Shown here piece by piece: positions 50,203-59,153 of a stretch of 64,000 nt of DNA (position 1 is the stretch's first letter; each line of letters starts with the position of its first letter). The stretch comes from UBA6144 sp964399165 (GTDB taxonomy: Bacteria; Bdellovibrionota; Bacteriovoracia; Bacteriovoracales; Bacteriovoracaceae), in assembly GCA_964399165.1 (NCBI GenBank), contig CAYNPO010000006.1, forward strand, positions 1-64,000. Direction: 5' to 3'. A model generated the notes under the pieces. It did not search any database, was not told the DNA's origin, and saw only the letters and a program-made list of their open reading frames with translations. A program made the translations under genes and the position numbers.

Positions 50203-51435
50203 ATGACTCAGAATGTCTGGAAATTATCCGATAATGGAGCTCGGAGGTGTCGGATGCGTGGAGTGAGGGGGACGCTGCTTTTTCTCTGGGGGATGCTGGT
50301 CCTTCTTGGGCCCGTCTTCGGACAAGAGCACCTGCGCGAAAGGCAAGTCGAATGGCAAGCGGGTATGCGACGCCTTTGTGACAATCTCCGTGGCGGACGC
50401 GTCACCCAAGCCTGTGCTTCCTCTTTCGGCCCTCCTTCTAGGCGGGAAACCCGCGGAGAGACCCCGCGGAGCCTGGCCGCTCAGGGCTATCAAGTGGTGG
50501 TTGCAGACCAGCAGATAAATCCTGCCTTCAGTTCGGAGCATACACTGCCGCTGGGACGCTCTTCGCTTATCAGCGAGAGCTCGGTACTGGAACGTTATCG
50601 CGTGGCCCAAGCTCGAGCCGCGGGCGCGTGCTGTGCGGAGCTAGAACGCAGTCCACTGCCATGGGTGGAAGGTGGTGAGTTTGGCCAGGCTAGATACAGG
50701 CGACAGCAGCATGGCGCCCCCCTGAACGGTGCGGCCCAACGGAGCCTGTGCGAGCGTCAAATGATGGCGATCCAGATCTTTTTCTACCGGCTCAACAATG
50801 CTGAGGCGATGGACTTGCGTGGCTCCCCGCCGCAGGGCTATCCGATCCATCAGCGACTAGTGAATCCCGATGTGGTGGATCCGCACGCCCGTGCGGCTTC
50901 CTTCACCATCGGCTCCATCCCCGGCGTGCTTTGGGTTAGCAGGTACTGGGATCCCGTCGGCTCCAAGAGCACCGATTATGATTTAATCCATGAAATGGGC
51001 CACGCTTGTACCCAGGTCCATCACCAATTAGCGATGATCCAGCAGCCTCTCGACGACGCCATGGCCTGGGGGCCTTCGGGATTTTCCCGGGAGCAGGCGG
51101 AGATGCGTTTAGGGTACCTGGTGCCGGAGGCGCGGGGTAACGCTGGATTGCGTCGCTGCTTGCTTTCCCAGCTGGGTAGCGAGCATTTCCATGCGCGGCT
51201 TGAAGAGGTCACTGGCATGTCGTTCAACCTCCGGAACCTGGGCGAGGGAACGGCAGTGAGTACAATCCTGGCTTCTCAGTGTCTAAACCGCCCTGATGAC
51301 GTACATGGAAGCCCAGCCGCGGTACTGGACTGCTTTGCCCAGCATTCGCGTGAATTCCAGCAAACCGTCTTGGCCTCCCCCGAGTGCGGGGGGAGTCGTG
51401 CTAGCCGCAGTACCCAGTCAGTTCGAGGCTATTAA
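50203..51435 (+). CDS. secreted protein with HExxH motif (third, unrelated type)
   Basis: A 410-residue protein divergent from the TIGR02147 operon. A long signal sequence (hydrophobic core GTLLFLWGMLVLLGPVFG) is followed by a mature part with several Cys and the zinc-site YDLIHEMGHACTQVHHQL (HEMGH, His at residue 263), then a polar C-terminus. A secreted metallopeptidase is likely. Two starts are equally well supported: ATG 50203 with GGAGGACATAGC, and ATG 50254 with GGAGGTGTCGG; I give the longer. Its stop overlaps the convergent gene at 51432 by four bases. Confidence 0.7.
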   Translation: MTQNVWKLSDNGARRCRMRGVRGTLLFLWGMLVLLGPVFGQEHLRERQVEWQAGMRRLCDNLRGGRVTQACASSFGPPSRRETRGETPRSLAAQGYQVVVADQQINPAFSSEHTLPLGRSSLISESSVLERYRVAQARAAGACCAELERSPLPWVEGGEFGQARYRRQQHGAPLNGAAQRSLCERQMMAIQIFFYRLNNAEAMDLRGSPPQGYPIHQRLVNPDVVDPHARAASFTIGSIPGVLWVSRYWDPVGSKSTDYDLIHEMGHACTQVHHQLAMIQQPLDDAMAWGPSGFSREQAEMRLGYLVPEARGNAGLRRCLLSQLGSEHFHARLEEVTGMSFNLRNLGEGTAVSTILASQCLNRPDDVHGSPAAVLDCFAQHSREFQQTVLASPECGGSRASRSTQSVRGY

Positions 51436-51830
51436 GCCGCGGCTCCCGGGCGAAACTTCCGTTCTCTCTCCCGCACCCTCCGCTCCTCCACCAAATCCAG
51501 CACCGTCTTCACCGGCGTCGGGAAGGCCTCCGGATGGTTCCTGTACTTCTCCGCCTGGCGCTCGAGATAGGGCGCCAGTCGCTGGAAGAACACCAGCGGT
51601 TGGCGGAAACGGAAGCAGTAGTGGTCATCCTTGGTGTGGACGTTGAGCTCGTGGGGCACGGGCCACAAGCGCTGGCGCAACTCCACCCGCTGCACGCTGT
51701 GGAAGTGAACCGTTTTTTCCTCACGCCAGTTTTTGGCCACCGCCTGCAACAGCCAGCGCGGCTTGAAGCGCAGGCGGTCCTCGTAGACTTCCAGTTCGAA
51801 GACGGCGTTCTTGAGGGAGTACAGGATCAT
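51432..51830 (-). CDS. hypothetical 132-residue protein, PH-like
   Basis: A cytoplasmic-looking protein without signal peptide, with beta-strand-like phrases (MILYSLKNAVFELEVYEDRLRFKPRWLLQAV, VHFHSVQRVELRQRLWPVPHELNVHTKD) and a basic helical C-terminus. It may have a PH-like fold, as in bacterial PH-domain proteins, but I do not recognise the family. GGAGG lies 8 bases before the ATG at 51830, so longer starts are rejected. Its stop overlaps the end of the convergent HExxH gene. Confidence 0.6.
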   Translation of the reverse strand: MILYSLKNAVFELEVYEDRLRFKPRWLLQAVAKNWREEKTVHFHSVQRVELRQRLWPVPHELNVHTKDDHYCFRFRQPLVFFQRLAPYLERQAEKYRNHPEAFPTPVKTVLDLVEERRVRERERKFRPGAAA

Positions 51831-51976
51831 CGGGGTGCCTCCGTGGCGGTGGGTGGGGAGTGGAGGCGTTTTCGGTTTTCTGTTCACGGGCCCGAGGGGG
51901 AAAATCGCGGCCCAACGAACGCTGTTGGCGCGCGGGCCAGAATAGGGGGACGCGGGCCCGCGCCCCCCGAAAAAAT

Positions 51977-52447
51977 TCATTTTTCCAAAAGGCTCCGGAG
52001 CATCCAGGCGGTCTTCTCGTGGATCTGCATCCGCTGAGTGAGCAAGTCGGCGGAGGGCTCGTCATTGTTGCGCTCGATGACGGGGAAGATTTCCCGGGCG
52101 GTGCGCACCACCGCCTCTTGTCCCGCCACCAGGTACTGGATCATTTTGGTGGCGCTCGGCACGCCTTTCACCTCTTGGATGGAGGAGAGTTGGGCGAACT
52201 CGCTGTAAGTCCCCGGGGCCGGGTAGCCTAGGGCGCGGATGCGCTCGGCGATCACGTCTACCGCCAGGGCCAGCTCGTTGTATTGGTTCTCGAACATGAG
52301 GTGGAGCGTGTTGAACATGGGACCTTTCACGTTCCAGTGAAAGTTGTGGGTCATTAGATACAGCGTGTAGCTGTCGGCCAAGAGCCGCGAGAGCCCCTGG
52401 GCAATGGCCTTGCGTTCTTTTTCGGGAATCCCAATGTCGATCTTCAT
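51977..52447 (-). CDS. dps: Dps-family DNA-binding/ferritin-like protein
   Basis: A 156-residue ferritin-like helical protein: MTHNFHWNVKGPMFNTLHLMFENQYNE includes the conserved HNFHWNVKG with His and Asp/Glu ligands of the inter-subunit ferroxidase, and IHEKTAWMLRSLLE ends it. Dps protects DNA and removes iron and peroxide during stress. ATG at 52447 follows AAGGAG ten bases earlier. It is divergent from the ribonucleotide reductase operon; the gap of about 240 bases holds NrdR-type boxes. Confidence 0.93.
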   Translation of the reverse strand: MKIDIGIPEKERKAIAQGLSRLLADSYTLYLMTHNFHWNVKGPMFNTLHLMFENQYNELALAVDVIAERIRALGYPAPGTYSEFAQLSSIQEVKGVPSATKMIQYLVAGQEAVVRTAREIFPVIERNNDEPSADLLTQRMQIHEKTAWMLRSLLEK

Positions 52448-52546
52448 GCTCAAGTACTCCTTGAAGAGGATTTTTGATGCCCCATAGTAACGTGTTGATC
52501 AGGCAAACTTAATTGACTAAATAACCCGTTCTAAGAGGTTTCTAGA

Positions 52547-52562
52547 CCGCAACATCTTGTAA
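52547..52562. promoter_or_regulatory. NrdR-type box 1
   Basis: CCGCAACATCTTGTAA matches 11 of 16 bases of the clearer box at 52588-52603 and lies exactly 41 bases upstream of it, a whole number of helical turns, as in paired NrdR sites of other bacteria. Confidence 0.6.
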
Positions 52563-52587
52563 GAATCGATGTCAAAAAACCCACGCA

Positions 52588-52603
52588 CCACAATATCTAG
52601 TGT
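52588..52603. promoter_or_regulatory. NrdR-type box 2
   Basis: CCACAATATCTAGTGT closely follows the NrdR consensus acaCwATATyTwGtgt. It is 81 bases before the nrdB start. NrdR, a Zn-finger ATP-cone protein, is expected to repress the operon when dATP/ATP is high. The nrdR gene itself is not in the window. Confidence 0.75.
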
Positions 52604-52683
52604 TTCTTCTTTTCAAACGTCAAAAAGGCCCTTAGCCTGAATTCAACCGAACACCCTGAGCACTTTTCAAGAGGAGAAGTCGA

Positions 52684-53673
52684 ATGCATACCACCGAACA
52701 GCTGCTGGCCAAGACGAATGACCGCTTCGTTTTGTTCCCCATCAAGCACCACGACATCTGGGACATGTACAAGAAGGCCATGGCGAGCTTCTGGACCGCC
52801 GAGGAAATCGACCTGTACGCGGACCTGGGGGACTGGGCCGCCCTCAACGAACAGGAGCGCCACTACATCTCCCACATCCTGGCGTTCTTCAGCGCCTCCG
52901 ACGGCATCGTCAACGAGAACCTCGCCCTGCGCTTCTACGATGACGTGCAGCTGCCCGAGGCCCGCTCCTTCTACGGCTTCCAGATCGCCATGGAGAACAT
53001 CCACGCCGAGACCTACGGCCTGTTGATCGACACCTACATCAAGGACCCGGCCAAGAAGGACTACCTCTTCCACGCCATCGACAACATCCCCTGCATCAAG
53101 AAGAAGGCGGACTGGTCCCTGCGCTGGATCGGCTCCAACGAGAACTTCGCTGAGCGCCTGGTCGCCTTCGCCGCCATCGAGGGGATCTTCTTCTCCGGCT
53201 CGTTCTGCTCCATCTTCTGGCTCAAGAAGCGCGGCCTGATGCCCGGCTTGACCTTCTCCAACGAGCTGATCAGCCGCGACGAGGGCCTGCACACTGACTT
53301 CGCCTGCCTGCTCTACCGCAACTACGTGGGCAACAAGCCCTCCGAGGCGCGCATCCGCGCCCTGGTCGAGGAAGCCGTGGCCCTGGAGCAGGAGTTCATC
53401 TCCGAGGCCCTGCCCGTGTCCCTGATCGGCATGAACGCCGACATGATGAAAGAGTACATCCGCTTCGTGGCGGACCGTTTGATGCGTTCCCTGGGCTACA
53501 AAGAAATCTGGGGCGCCAAGAACCCCTTCGACTGGATGGAGTTGATCAGCCTGCAGGGTAAGACCAACTTCTTCGAGAAGCGGGTGTCCGAGTACCAGAA
53601 GGCCGGCGTGCTGAATTCCACCAAGGAAAATGCCGGCAACGCGTTCGAATTCACCACCAATATGGATTTCTGA
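52684..53673 (+). CDS. nrdB: class Ia ribonucleotide reductase beta subunit NrdB
   Basis: A 329-residue R2 protein, more like eukaryotic R2 than E. coli NrdB. The di-iron ligands are Asp73 (ASDGIVNENL), Glu104 and His107 (ENIHAETY) with the radical Tyr at 111. The second half is in EGIFFSG and SRDEGLHTDFACLLY. The spacing D73-E104-H107-Y111 equals that of mouse R2. The C-terminus NMDF is the tail that docks to the alpha subunit. AGGAGAAGTCG precedes the ATG. Confidence 0.95.
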   Translation: MHTTEQLLAKTNDRFVLFPIKHHDIWDMYKKAMASFWTAEEIDLYADLGDWAALNEQERHYISHILAFFSASDGIVNENLALRFYDDVQLPEARSFYGFQIAMENIHAETYGLLIDTYIKDPAKKDYLFHAIDNIPCIKKKADWSLRWIGSNENFAERLVAFAAIEGIFFSGSFCSIFWLKKRGLMPGLTFSNELISRDEGLHTDFACLLYRNYVGNKPSEARIRALVEEAVALEQEFISEALPVSLIGMNADMMKEYIRFVADRLMRSLGYKEIWGAKNPFDWMELISLQGKTNFFEKRVSEYQKAGVLNSTKENAGNAFEFTTNMDF

Positions 53674-53683
53674 GGAGACTGCC

Positions 53684-56035
53684 ATGTTCGTCACCACCCG
53701 TTCCGGCAAACGCGAGCCGGTCCAGTTCGACAAGATCACCCACCGCATTTCCCAGCTGACCTACGGGCTGGACACGGACCACGTGGACAGCATCCAGGTC
53801 GCCAAGCGCACCATCCAGGGGCTCTTCGACGGCATCACCACCGAGGAGCTGGACAACCTTTCCGCCGAGGTCAGCGCCTACATGACTTCCGCCCACCCGG
53901 ACTACGCCCGCCTGGCAGGCCGGATCGCGGTGGCCAACCTCCACCGCTCCACCAGCGACTCGTTCACCGAGACCATGGGGATGCTGGCCGATTACGTGAA
54001 CCCCTACACCAAGGCCCACACCCCGCTCATCGCCCCCGAGCTGCACCAGTTCGCCCTCAAGCACCGCGACCGCATCGAGGGCGAGATCGCCTACAGCCGC
54101 GACTTCGAGTTCGACTACTTCGGCTTCAAGACCCTGGAGCGCAGCTACCTCCTGAAGGTCAACGGCAAGATCGTCGAGCGCCCCCAGCACATGTTCATGC
54201 GCGTCGCCCTGGGCGTGCAGATGGGCAACATCGAAGAGGCCATGAAGACCTACCACCTCATCTCCGAGGGCTGGTTCACCCACGCCTCGCCCACCCTGTT
54301 CAACGCCGGCACCCAGAAGGCACAGATGAGCTCCTGCTTCCTTCTGACCATGAAGGACGATTCCATCGAGGGCATCTACGAAACCGTCAAGCAATGCGCC
54401 CTGATCAGCCAGAGCGCCGGTGGCATCGGGCTGTCCATCCACAACATCCGCGCCAAGGGCTCCTTCATCAAGGGCACCAACGGCACCTCCAACGGCATCG
54501 TGCCCATGTTGCGAGTGTTCAACGACACCGCCCGCTACGTGGACCAGGGCGGCGGCAAGAGGAAAGGCGCCTTCGCCATCTACATGGAGCCCTGGCACCC
54601 GGACTTCGAGGACTTCCTGGACCTCAAGAAGAACCACGGCAAGGAAGAGCTGCGCGCCCGCGACCTGTTCTACGCCATGTGGACACCCGATCTCTTCATG
54701 AAACGCGTCGAGCAGGACGGCATGTGGAGCTTCTTCTGCCCGAACAAGGCGCCGGGGCTGCATGAGTGCTGGGGCGAGGAGTTCGAGCGCAAGTACGAGC
54801 AGTACGAGAAAGAGGGACGGGCCAACAAGACCATGAAGGCCCGGGACCTGTGGTTCAAGGTGATCCAGTCCCAGATCGAGACAGGGGCACCCTTCATGCT
54901 GTACAAGGACCACGCCAACAGCAAGTCCAACCAGCAGAACCTCGGCACCATCAAGAGCTCCAACCTGTGCACCGAGATCATCCAGTACACCTCCGAGAAG
55001 GAGATCGCGGTGTGCAACCTGGCGTCCATCGCCCTGCCCAAGTTCGTGGGCAAGGACGGCGCCTACGACCACCAGAAACTCTACGACGTGACCTACCAGG
55101 TGACCCGCAACCTCAACCGGATCATCGACCTGAACTACTACCCGGTGGAGGAGGCGCGCTACTCCAACATGAAGAACCGCCCCATCGGCATCGGGGTCCA
55201 GGGCCTGGCGGACACCTTCTTCAAAATGGGCATGCCCTTCGAGTCTGAAGCTGCCCGCGCGCTCAACAAGGAAATCTTCGAGACCATCTACTTCGCGGCC
55301 CTCTCCGCGTCCTGCGACCTGGCCAAACAGGACGGTGCCTACGACTCCTACGCTGGCTCGCCGGTCTCCAAAGGCATCCTCCAGCACGACATGTGGGGAG
55401 TGAAGACCACCGACCGTTGGGACTGGACCAAGCTGCGCGCGCGCATCGCCGCCCACGGCGTGCGCAACTCGCTCCTGCTGGCCCCCATGCCCACCGCCTC
55501 CACCAGTCAGATCCTGGGGAACAACGAGTGCATCGAGCCCATCACCAGCAACATCTACACCCGCCGCGTGCTTTCCGGTGAATTCGCGGTGGTGAACAAG
55601 CACCTGGTGAAGGACCTCATCCGCCTGGGGCTGTGGAACGAGCAGATGAAGGACACCATCATCGCCCACAACGGTTCCGTGCAGTACATCGAGGAGATCC
55701 CCGCCGAGATGAAGGAACTCTACAAGACCGTGTGGGAGATCAAGCAGAAGAGCATCCTGGAAATGGCGGCCGACCGGGGGGCGTTCATCGACCAGTCCCA
55801 GTCCCTCAACATCCACATGGAAGACACCAACTTCGGCAAACTCTCCTCGCTGCACTTTGCGGCCTGGAAGCTGGGCCTCAAGACGGGCATGTACTACCTG
55901 CGCACGCGCCCGGCGGTCGACGCGATCAAGTTCACCATTAAGCAGCCCGCGGCCGTGGCGGCCCCCGTGGACCAGCAAGCGGCGATGATGTGCTCGCTGG
56001 ACAACCCGGAGGCCTGCGTGAGCTGCGGCAGCTGA
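53684..56035 (+). CDS. nrdA: class Ia ribonucleotide reductase alpha subunit NrdA
   Basis: A 783-residue R1 protein. An ATP-cone occupies about residues 3-90 (TRSGKREPVQFDKITHRI). The active-site cysteines begin in SSCFLLTMKDDSIEGI, and the Asn427-Cys429-Glu431 triad is in NLCTEIIQYT. The C-terminal redox pair is CVSC. Together with NrdB it reduces ribonucleoside diphosphates aerobically. The ATG at 53684 is chosen because TGAGGAG lies just before it and the ATP-cone starts there. It follows nrdB by 10 bases and ends before a strong terminator. Confidence 0.95.
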   Translation: MFVTTRSGKREPVQFDKITHRISQLTYGLDTDHVDSIQVAKRTIQGLFDGITTEELDNLSAEVSAYMTSAHPDYARLAGRIAVANLHRSTSDSFTETMGMLADYVNPYTKAHTPLIAPELHQFALKHRDRIEGEIAYSRDFEFDYFGFKTLERSYLLKVNGKIVERPQHMFMRVALGVQMGNIEEAMKTYHLISEGWFTHASPTLFNAGTQKAQMSSCFLLTMKDDSIEGIYETVKQCALISQSAGGIGLSIHNIRAKGSFIKGTNGTSNGIVPMLRVFNDTARYVDQGGGKRKGAFAIYMEPWHPDFEDFLDLKKNHGKEELRARDLFYAMWTPDLFMKRVEQDGMWSFFCPNKAPGLHECWGEEFERKYEQYEKEGRANKTMKARDLWFKVIQSQIETGAPFMLYKDHANSKSNQQNLGTIKSSNLCTEIIQYTSEKEIAVCNLASIALPKFVGKDGAYDHQKLYDVTYQVTRNLNRIIDLNYYPVEEARYSNMKNRPIGIGVQGLADTFFKMGMPFESEAARALNKEIFETIYFAALSASCDLAKQDGAYDSYAGSPVSKGILQHDMWGVKTTDRWDWTKLRARIAAHGVRNSLLLAPMPTASTSQILGNNECIEPITSNIYTRRVLSGEFAVVNKHLVKDLIRLGLWNEQMKDTIIAHNGSVQYIEEIPAEMKELYKTVWEIKQKSILEMAADRGAFIDQSQSLNIHMEDTNFGKLSSLHFAAWKLGLKTGMYYLRTRPAVDAIKFTIKQPAAVAAPVDQQAAMMCSLDNPEACVSCGS

Positions 56036-56060
56036 CACCCTAGAGGAACAGGGTGCCTTC

Positions 56061-56095
56061 GGGGCGGGGATTGTTCGGGTCTCCGCCCCTTTTTT
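56061..56095 (+). terminator. rho-independent terminator of the nrd operon
   Basis: GGGGCGG (56061-56067) pairs with CCGCCCC (56083-56089), followed by TTTTTT. Confidence 0.88.
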
Positions 56096-56141
56096 AAGAC
56101 AACCTTAAATCTCACGGGTTTATGTTCGTCGCGCTTGCAGA

Positions 56142-57584
56142 ATGGCCAAAATCCCTCACTATGAGGGTATGGCATACACACCTACGTCCGGAGTTCTCGT
56201 TTGCGAACCCGATCCGGCACAAGGTGCTGGCTTATTGGCGACCCTGCCCAAAGACAGGTGGCAATGGGATATGGTGTCCAATGGACGCGATGCCCAGCTC
56301 AAGCTTCATAAGCAACGCTACTGCGCTGTCTTCCTAGACCTCGACCTTAAGCACCATTCCGGCATCGAGGTATTGCGCTACCTCCGGGCCTCTCAGGCGC
56401 ACACCCCCGTCGTGCTCGTGGGAGAGTCCACTCAGAGGTTCACCGAGCTCGGCCTGGAGCCGAACAAGCTGCTTAAGTTGGGGGTGCGGGAAACCCTGGT
56501 TCGGCCTCTCAGGAGCGAGCGCATACTTGCCATCATGAACACCCTCCACCAGAGCCACGCTTGGAAAGAAGTGGCCGCGGCTTCCCCCGGGTTGGCGGAG
56601 GGTAAGGAAGAGGCCCTGTCGGACGGGCGTTTCACCAGCATCAGGACCGAAGAGTTTTTTGGTGGGACCATAGCCGTCTTTGACATATGGCTGCGCCTCG
56701 GAAAGGACCGCTATTTGAAGGTTTTCCGGCGCGGGGAGCCTTACGATCCCGCACGGCTACAGAGATGGGCCCAGCAAGAGCAGGGTCAATGGCTGTATTT
56801 TCTCACCCAGGACCGCGCGGCTTTCCTCAACTACCTCAACGAGACCGCCGGCCAGGTGCTGGGCAGCCCACATTACACCGTCCACCAACAGTTGATGGCA
56901 GTAAAAAATGTGGCGGACCAGTACGTCCAGCAAGTCCACACTCAAGGCTTCCGGCCCGAGATGGTGACCGAGGGCAAGCACCTGTGCGAAAACATGCTCA
57001 CCTTGGCCCGCAAGGACGGTGAGCTCTCTAAGTTGCTGCGGGAATTCGAGGAAGTGGACCCCGCCGCATTCTCAGAGGCTTTCCTGACCGCCTTCTTCTC
57101 CTCGATGATCGTCTCCCACATGCCGTGGGGTGGCCCAAGCACAGTGGAGAAAACCGTCCTAGGGGCCCTCATGTGCAACCTTGGCAAGCTGAGGCTGCCG
57201 GCCCGCCTGCGGGAACGGCGGGAATCCGAACTCTCGGGGGAGGACCTGGCGAGTTTCCGTCGGCATCCCATCCTTGCTTTGGAGATGCTCGAGAGTAGTC
57301 CGTGGGTTCAGGAGGCCGTACGGCAGGTGGTCTATCAGCGGCACGAAAAGGTGAATGGCACGGGTTATCCCAATGGACTGACCGGGATGCGAATCTTTCC
57401 GCTGGCCAAGATTGTTTCATTCGCGGGGGATTTCGCGATCCACCTTCGTGAGACAGGCGCCGCCCCGTTGGATGGCCTGCGCACGTTCTTGAAGGGTGGA
57501 CCCGTTCTGGGGGCCTATGATCCAATGGTGATCCGTACATTCCTGCTTACTTTTGTGGAGAAGGAAAAGGGTAAGAGCGTATGA
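56142..57584 (+). CDS. REC plus degenerate HD-GYP protein, copy 1
   Basis: A 480-residue protein. Residues 15-125 look like a receiver domain (GVLVCEPDPAQGAG, VFLDLDLK with the phosphoacceptor Asp near 66-68). Residues 160-235 form a phenylalanine/tyrosine-rich domain often seen before HD-GYP domains in Bdellovibrio-like bacteria. The C-terminus has HD-GYP features, but the metal-binding HD is replaced: LMCNLGKLRLP has Cys-Asn at 345-346 instead of His-Asp, while RHP and NGTGYPNGL remain. It probably does not hydrolyse c-di-GMP but may bind it. The start is uncertain; ATG 56169 is possible. It overlaps the next gene by ATGA. Confidence 0.78.
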   Translation: MAKIPHYEGMAYTPTSGVLVCEPDPAQGAGLLATLPKDRWQWDMVSNGRDAQLKLHKQRYCAVFLDLDLKHHSGIEVLRYLRASQAHTPVVLVGESTQRFTELGLEPNKLLKLGVRETLVRPLRSERILAIMNTLHQSHAWKEVAAASPGLAEGKEEALSDGRFTSIRTEEFFGGTIAVFDIWLRLGKDRYLKVFRRGEPYDPARLQRWAQQEQGQWLYFLTQDRAAFLNYLNETAGQVLGSPHYTVHQQLMAVKNVADQYVQQVHTQGFRPEMVTEGKHLCENMLTLARKDGELSKLLREFEEVDPAAFSEAFLTAFFSSMIVSHMPWGGPSTVEKTVLGALMCNLGKLRLPARLRERRESELSGEDLASFRRHPILALEMLESSPWVQEAVRQVVYQRHEKVNGTGYPNGLTGMRIFPLAKIVSFAGDFAIHLRETGAAPLDGLRTFLKGGPVLGAYDPMVIRTFLLTFVEKEKGKSV

Positions 57585-59146
57585 ACCCACTGGTGTTTTC
57601 GGTGGGGGACGATGTTGACTTTCACCGCGAGCTGCACGCGGTATTGTCTGCGTCCGGCATTCAGGCCCGTAGTATGCCCTATTCGGAATCAGTATTGGCC
57701 GACGCTGCGTCCGAGGAAGCGCTGGGGTTGTTGATCGTGGACTTCACCGGCCTTTCCAACCCCTTACCCCCGGTCTTGTGCCGCCAATTGATGTTGTTGC
57801 GCCGGTCTTCGGCCCATGCACTGGTGCCGTTCGCGGCCGTTTTCGCCGACCGCGCCCAGCGGGACGCGTTGGCGCACGTCCACTTGCTGGGGTTCTGTCT
57901 GAGTTACGTCAAGGGGGGGGACACGCAGTTGTTCCTGCGAGATTGCATATGGCTGGTCAACGGTGAAGGTAGGCATCTAGGGGAATTCGCCACTGTCCGG
58001 GATTTGCATTTGCCCTATTTTTTGGAGGGCCAGGCCGCGGTGGTCGAAATTGAATCCGATCGGTTGTGCCTGGATGCCGATGTAGAGGATCCACCAGCGG
58101 CCGGCGTGCGCTTCGCGGCCTTCGGCGAGCAATGCCCGGTCGGGTGGCGACGGCAGAAGGAGGCGGTGGGAGTGGGACGGTGGCATGACACGCTTCATTC
58201 CCTCGAGTTGGAGCTGGATTATCCTGGGGCGTGGGATGAGCCAAACCCTCATGCACTCCTGCGTGACACCCTCGAGACTTGGCTGGCAAACAACGTGGGG
58301 GAACCCAGGACGCCGGCCGCGCTGTTTCTAGGGGGAGGCGTGGGCCTCTTGCGCTGTCTGATGGAGAATACCGAGCAGGAGGGTGTGCGGTTGTACACGG
58401 CTTCGAGCTGGGAGGAAATGCTTGCCCGCACCAGGGCACTGTCGCCGGATTTGCTGTTCGTGGAAACGGATGGGGACGGGGATAGCATCTGGGAGGTTTT
58501 GGGCCGCGAGTTGGTACAACGGCCGGACTGGCGCCCTTTCATCTTTCTCTTTAGAAGTGCCATCCCCATCGAAGAGGCCCGCCGCCTTTTGGGCGCCGAG
58601 CGGGTTTGGACCCTCGAGCAGCAGCTGTCTTGGGAAACCGTTGCCCCCTTGCTGGCCACTTATACCCGCAAGCACCCTTCCAGTTCGGAGGGGGGCTCCC
58701 CACGGCGCTTACCACTGCATGATCCAGACCGCTTGATGAGGCTGCGCATGCCCATTATCGTCACCGGGCTCTCGGAGCATGAGATGACATTCCTTTCATC
58801 CCATGAGTTGCCTTTGTTCACGGTTTTGTGGTTGGACCGCCCAGTCTCGTGCCCCGTTCTGGTGGTGCCGGAGTTTCGAGAGCTGCACCGGCACCCCGCG
58901 GGTAAGCACTATCAGGGCATACTGCACGGACTGGATTTGGAGCAGGGTAACGCCCTAAGGGCCTACGTGAATGCCGCCATATTCCACCGGCCAACCGAAT
59001 TCGGTGCCACCATACCGCATGAGATCCCGGAGGCAGCCTTGGCCCAGTGTGCGGAGGCCATCCCCCCGAAAGACCACCCCATGCCGGCTCTCGCCACCCC
59101 CCTCCCTCGCAAACGTAGGGGAGGAGGCGCTAAGAGCAAATTGTGA
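57581..59146 (+). CDS. hypothetical receiver-like regulator, 521 residues
   Basis: A protein with a receiver-like N-terminal segment (LVFSVGDDVDFHRELHAVLSASG and LLIVDFTGLS) and a second receiver-like stretch in the middle (YTASSWEEMLARTRALSPDLLFVETDGDGDSIWEVLGREL). Between them is a PilZ-like stretch (LDLPYF...EIESDRLCLD). Both receiver-like parts lack complete phosphoacceptor sets as far as I can see. It is translationally coupled to the degenerate HD-GYP gene (ATGA) and precedes a stand-alone receiver. A two-component style scaffold is probable. I do not recognise a named family. Confidence 0.6.
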   Translation: MNPLVFSVGDDVDFHRELHAVLSASGIQARSMPYSESVLADAASEEALGLLIVDFTGLSNPLPPVLCRQLMLLRRSSAHALVPFAAVFADRAQRDALAHVHLLGFCLSYVKGGDTQLFLRDCIWLVNGEGRHLGEFATVRDLHLPYFLEGQAAVVEIESDRLCLDADVEDPPAAGVRFAAFGEQCPVGWRRQKEAVGVGRWHDTLHSLELELDYPGAWDEPNPHALLRDTLETWLANNVGEPRTPAALFLGGGVGLLRCLMENTEQEGVRLYTASSWEEMLARTRALSPDLLFVETDGDGDSIWEVLGRELVQRPDWRPFIFLFRSAIPIEEARRLLGAERVWTLEQQLSWETVAPLLATYTRKHPSSSEGGSPRRLPLHDPDRLMRLRMPIIVTGLSEHEMTFLSSHELPLFTVLWLDRPVSCPVLVVPEFRELHRHPAGKHYQGILHGLDLEQGNALRAYVNAAIFHRPTEFGATIPHEIPEAALAQCAEAIPPKDHPMPALATPLPRKRRGGGAKSKL

Positions 59147-59153
59147 GGACTTC

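Noticed and set aside
53651..56038. Open frame of about 795 codons on the minus strand antisense to nrdA
   Set aside because: It mirrors the codon bias of nrdA, which has all active-site residues. Its translation is low-complexity (His/Val/Gly-rich) with no family.
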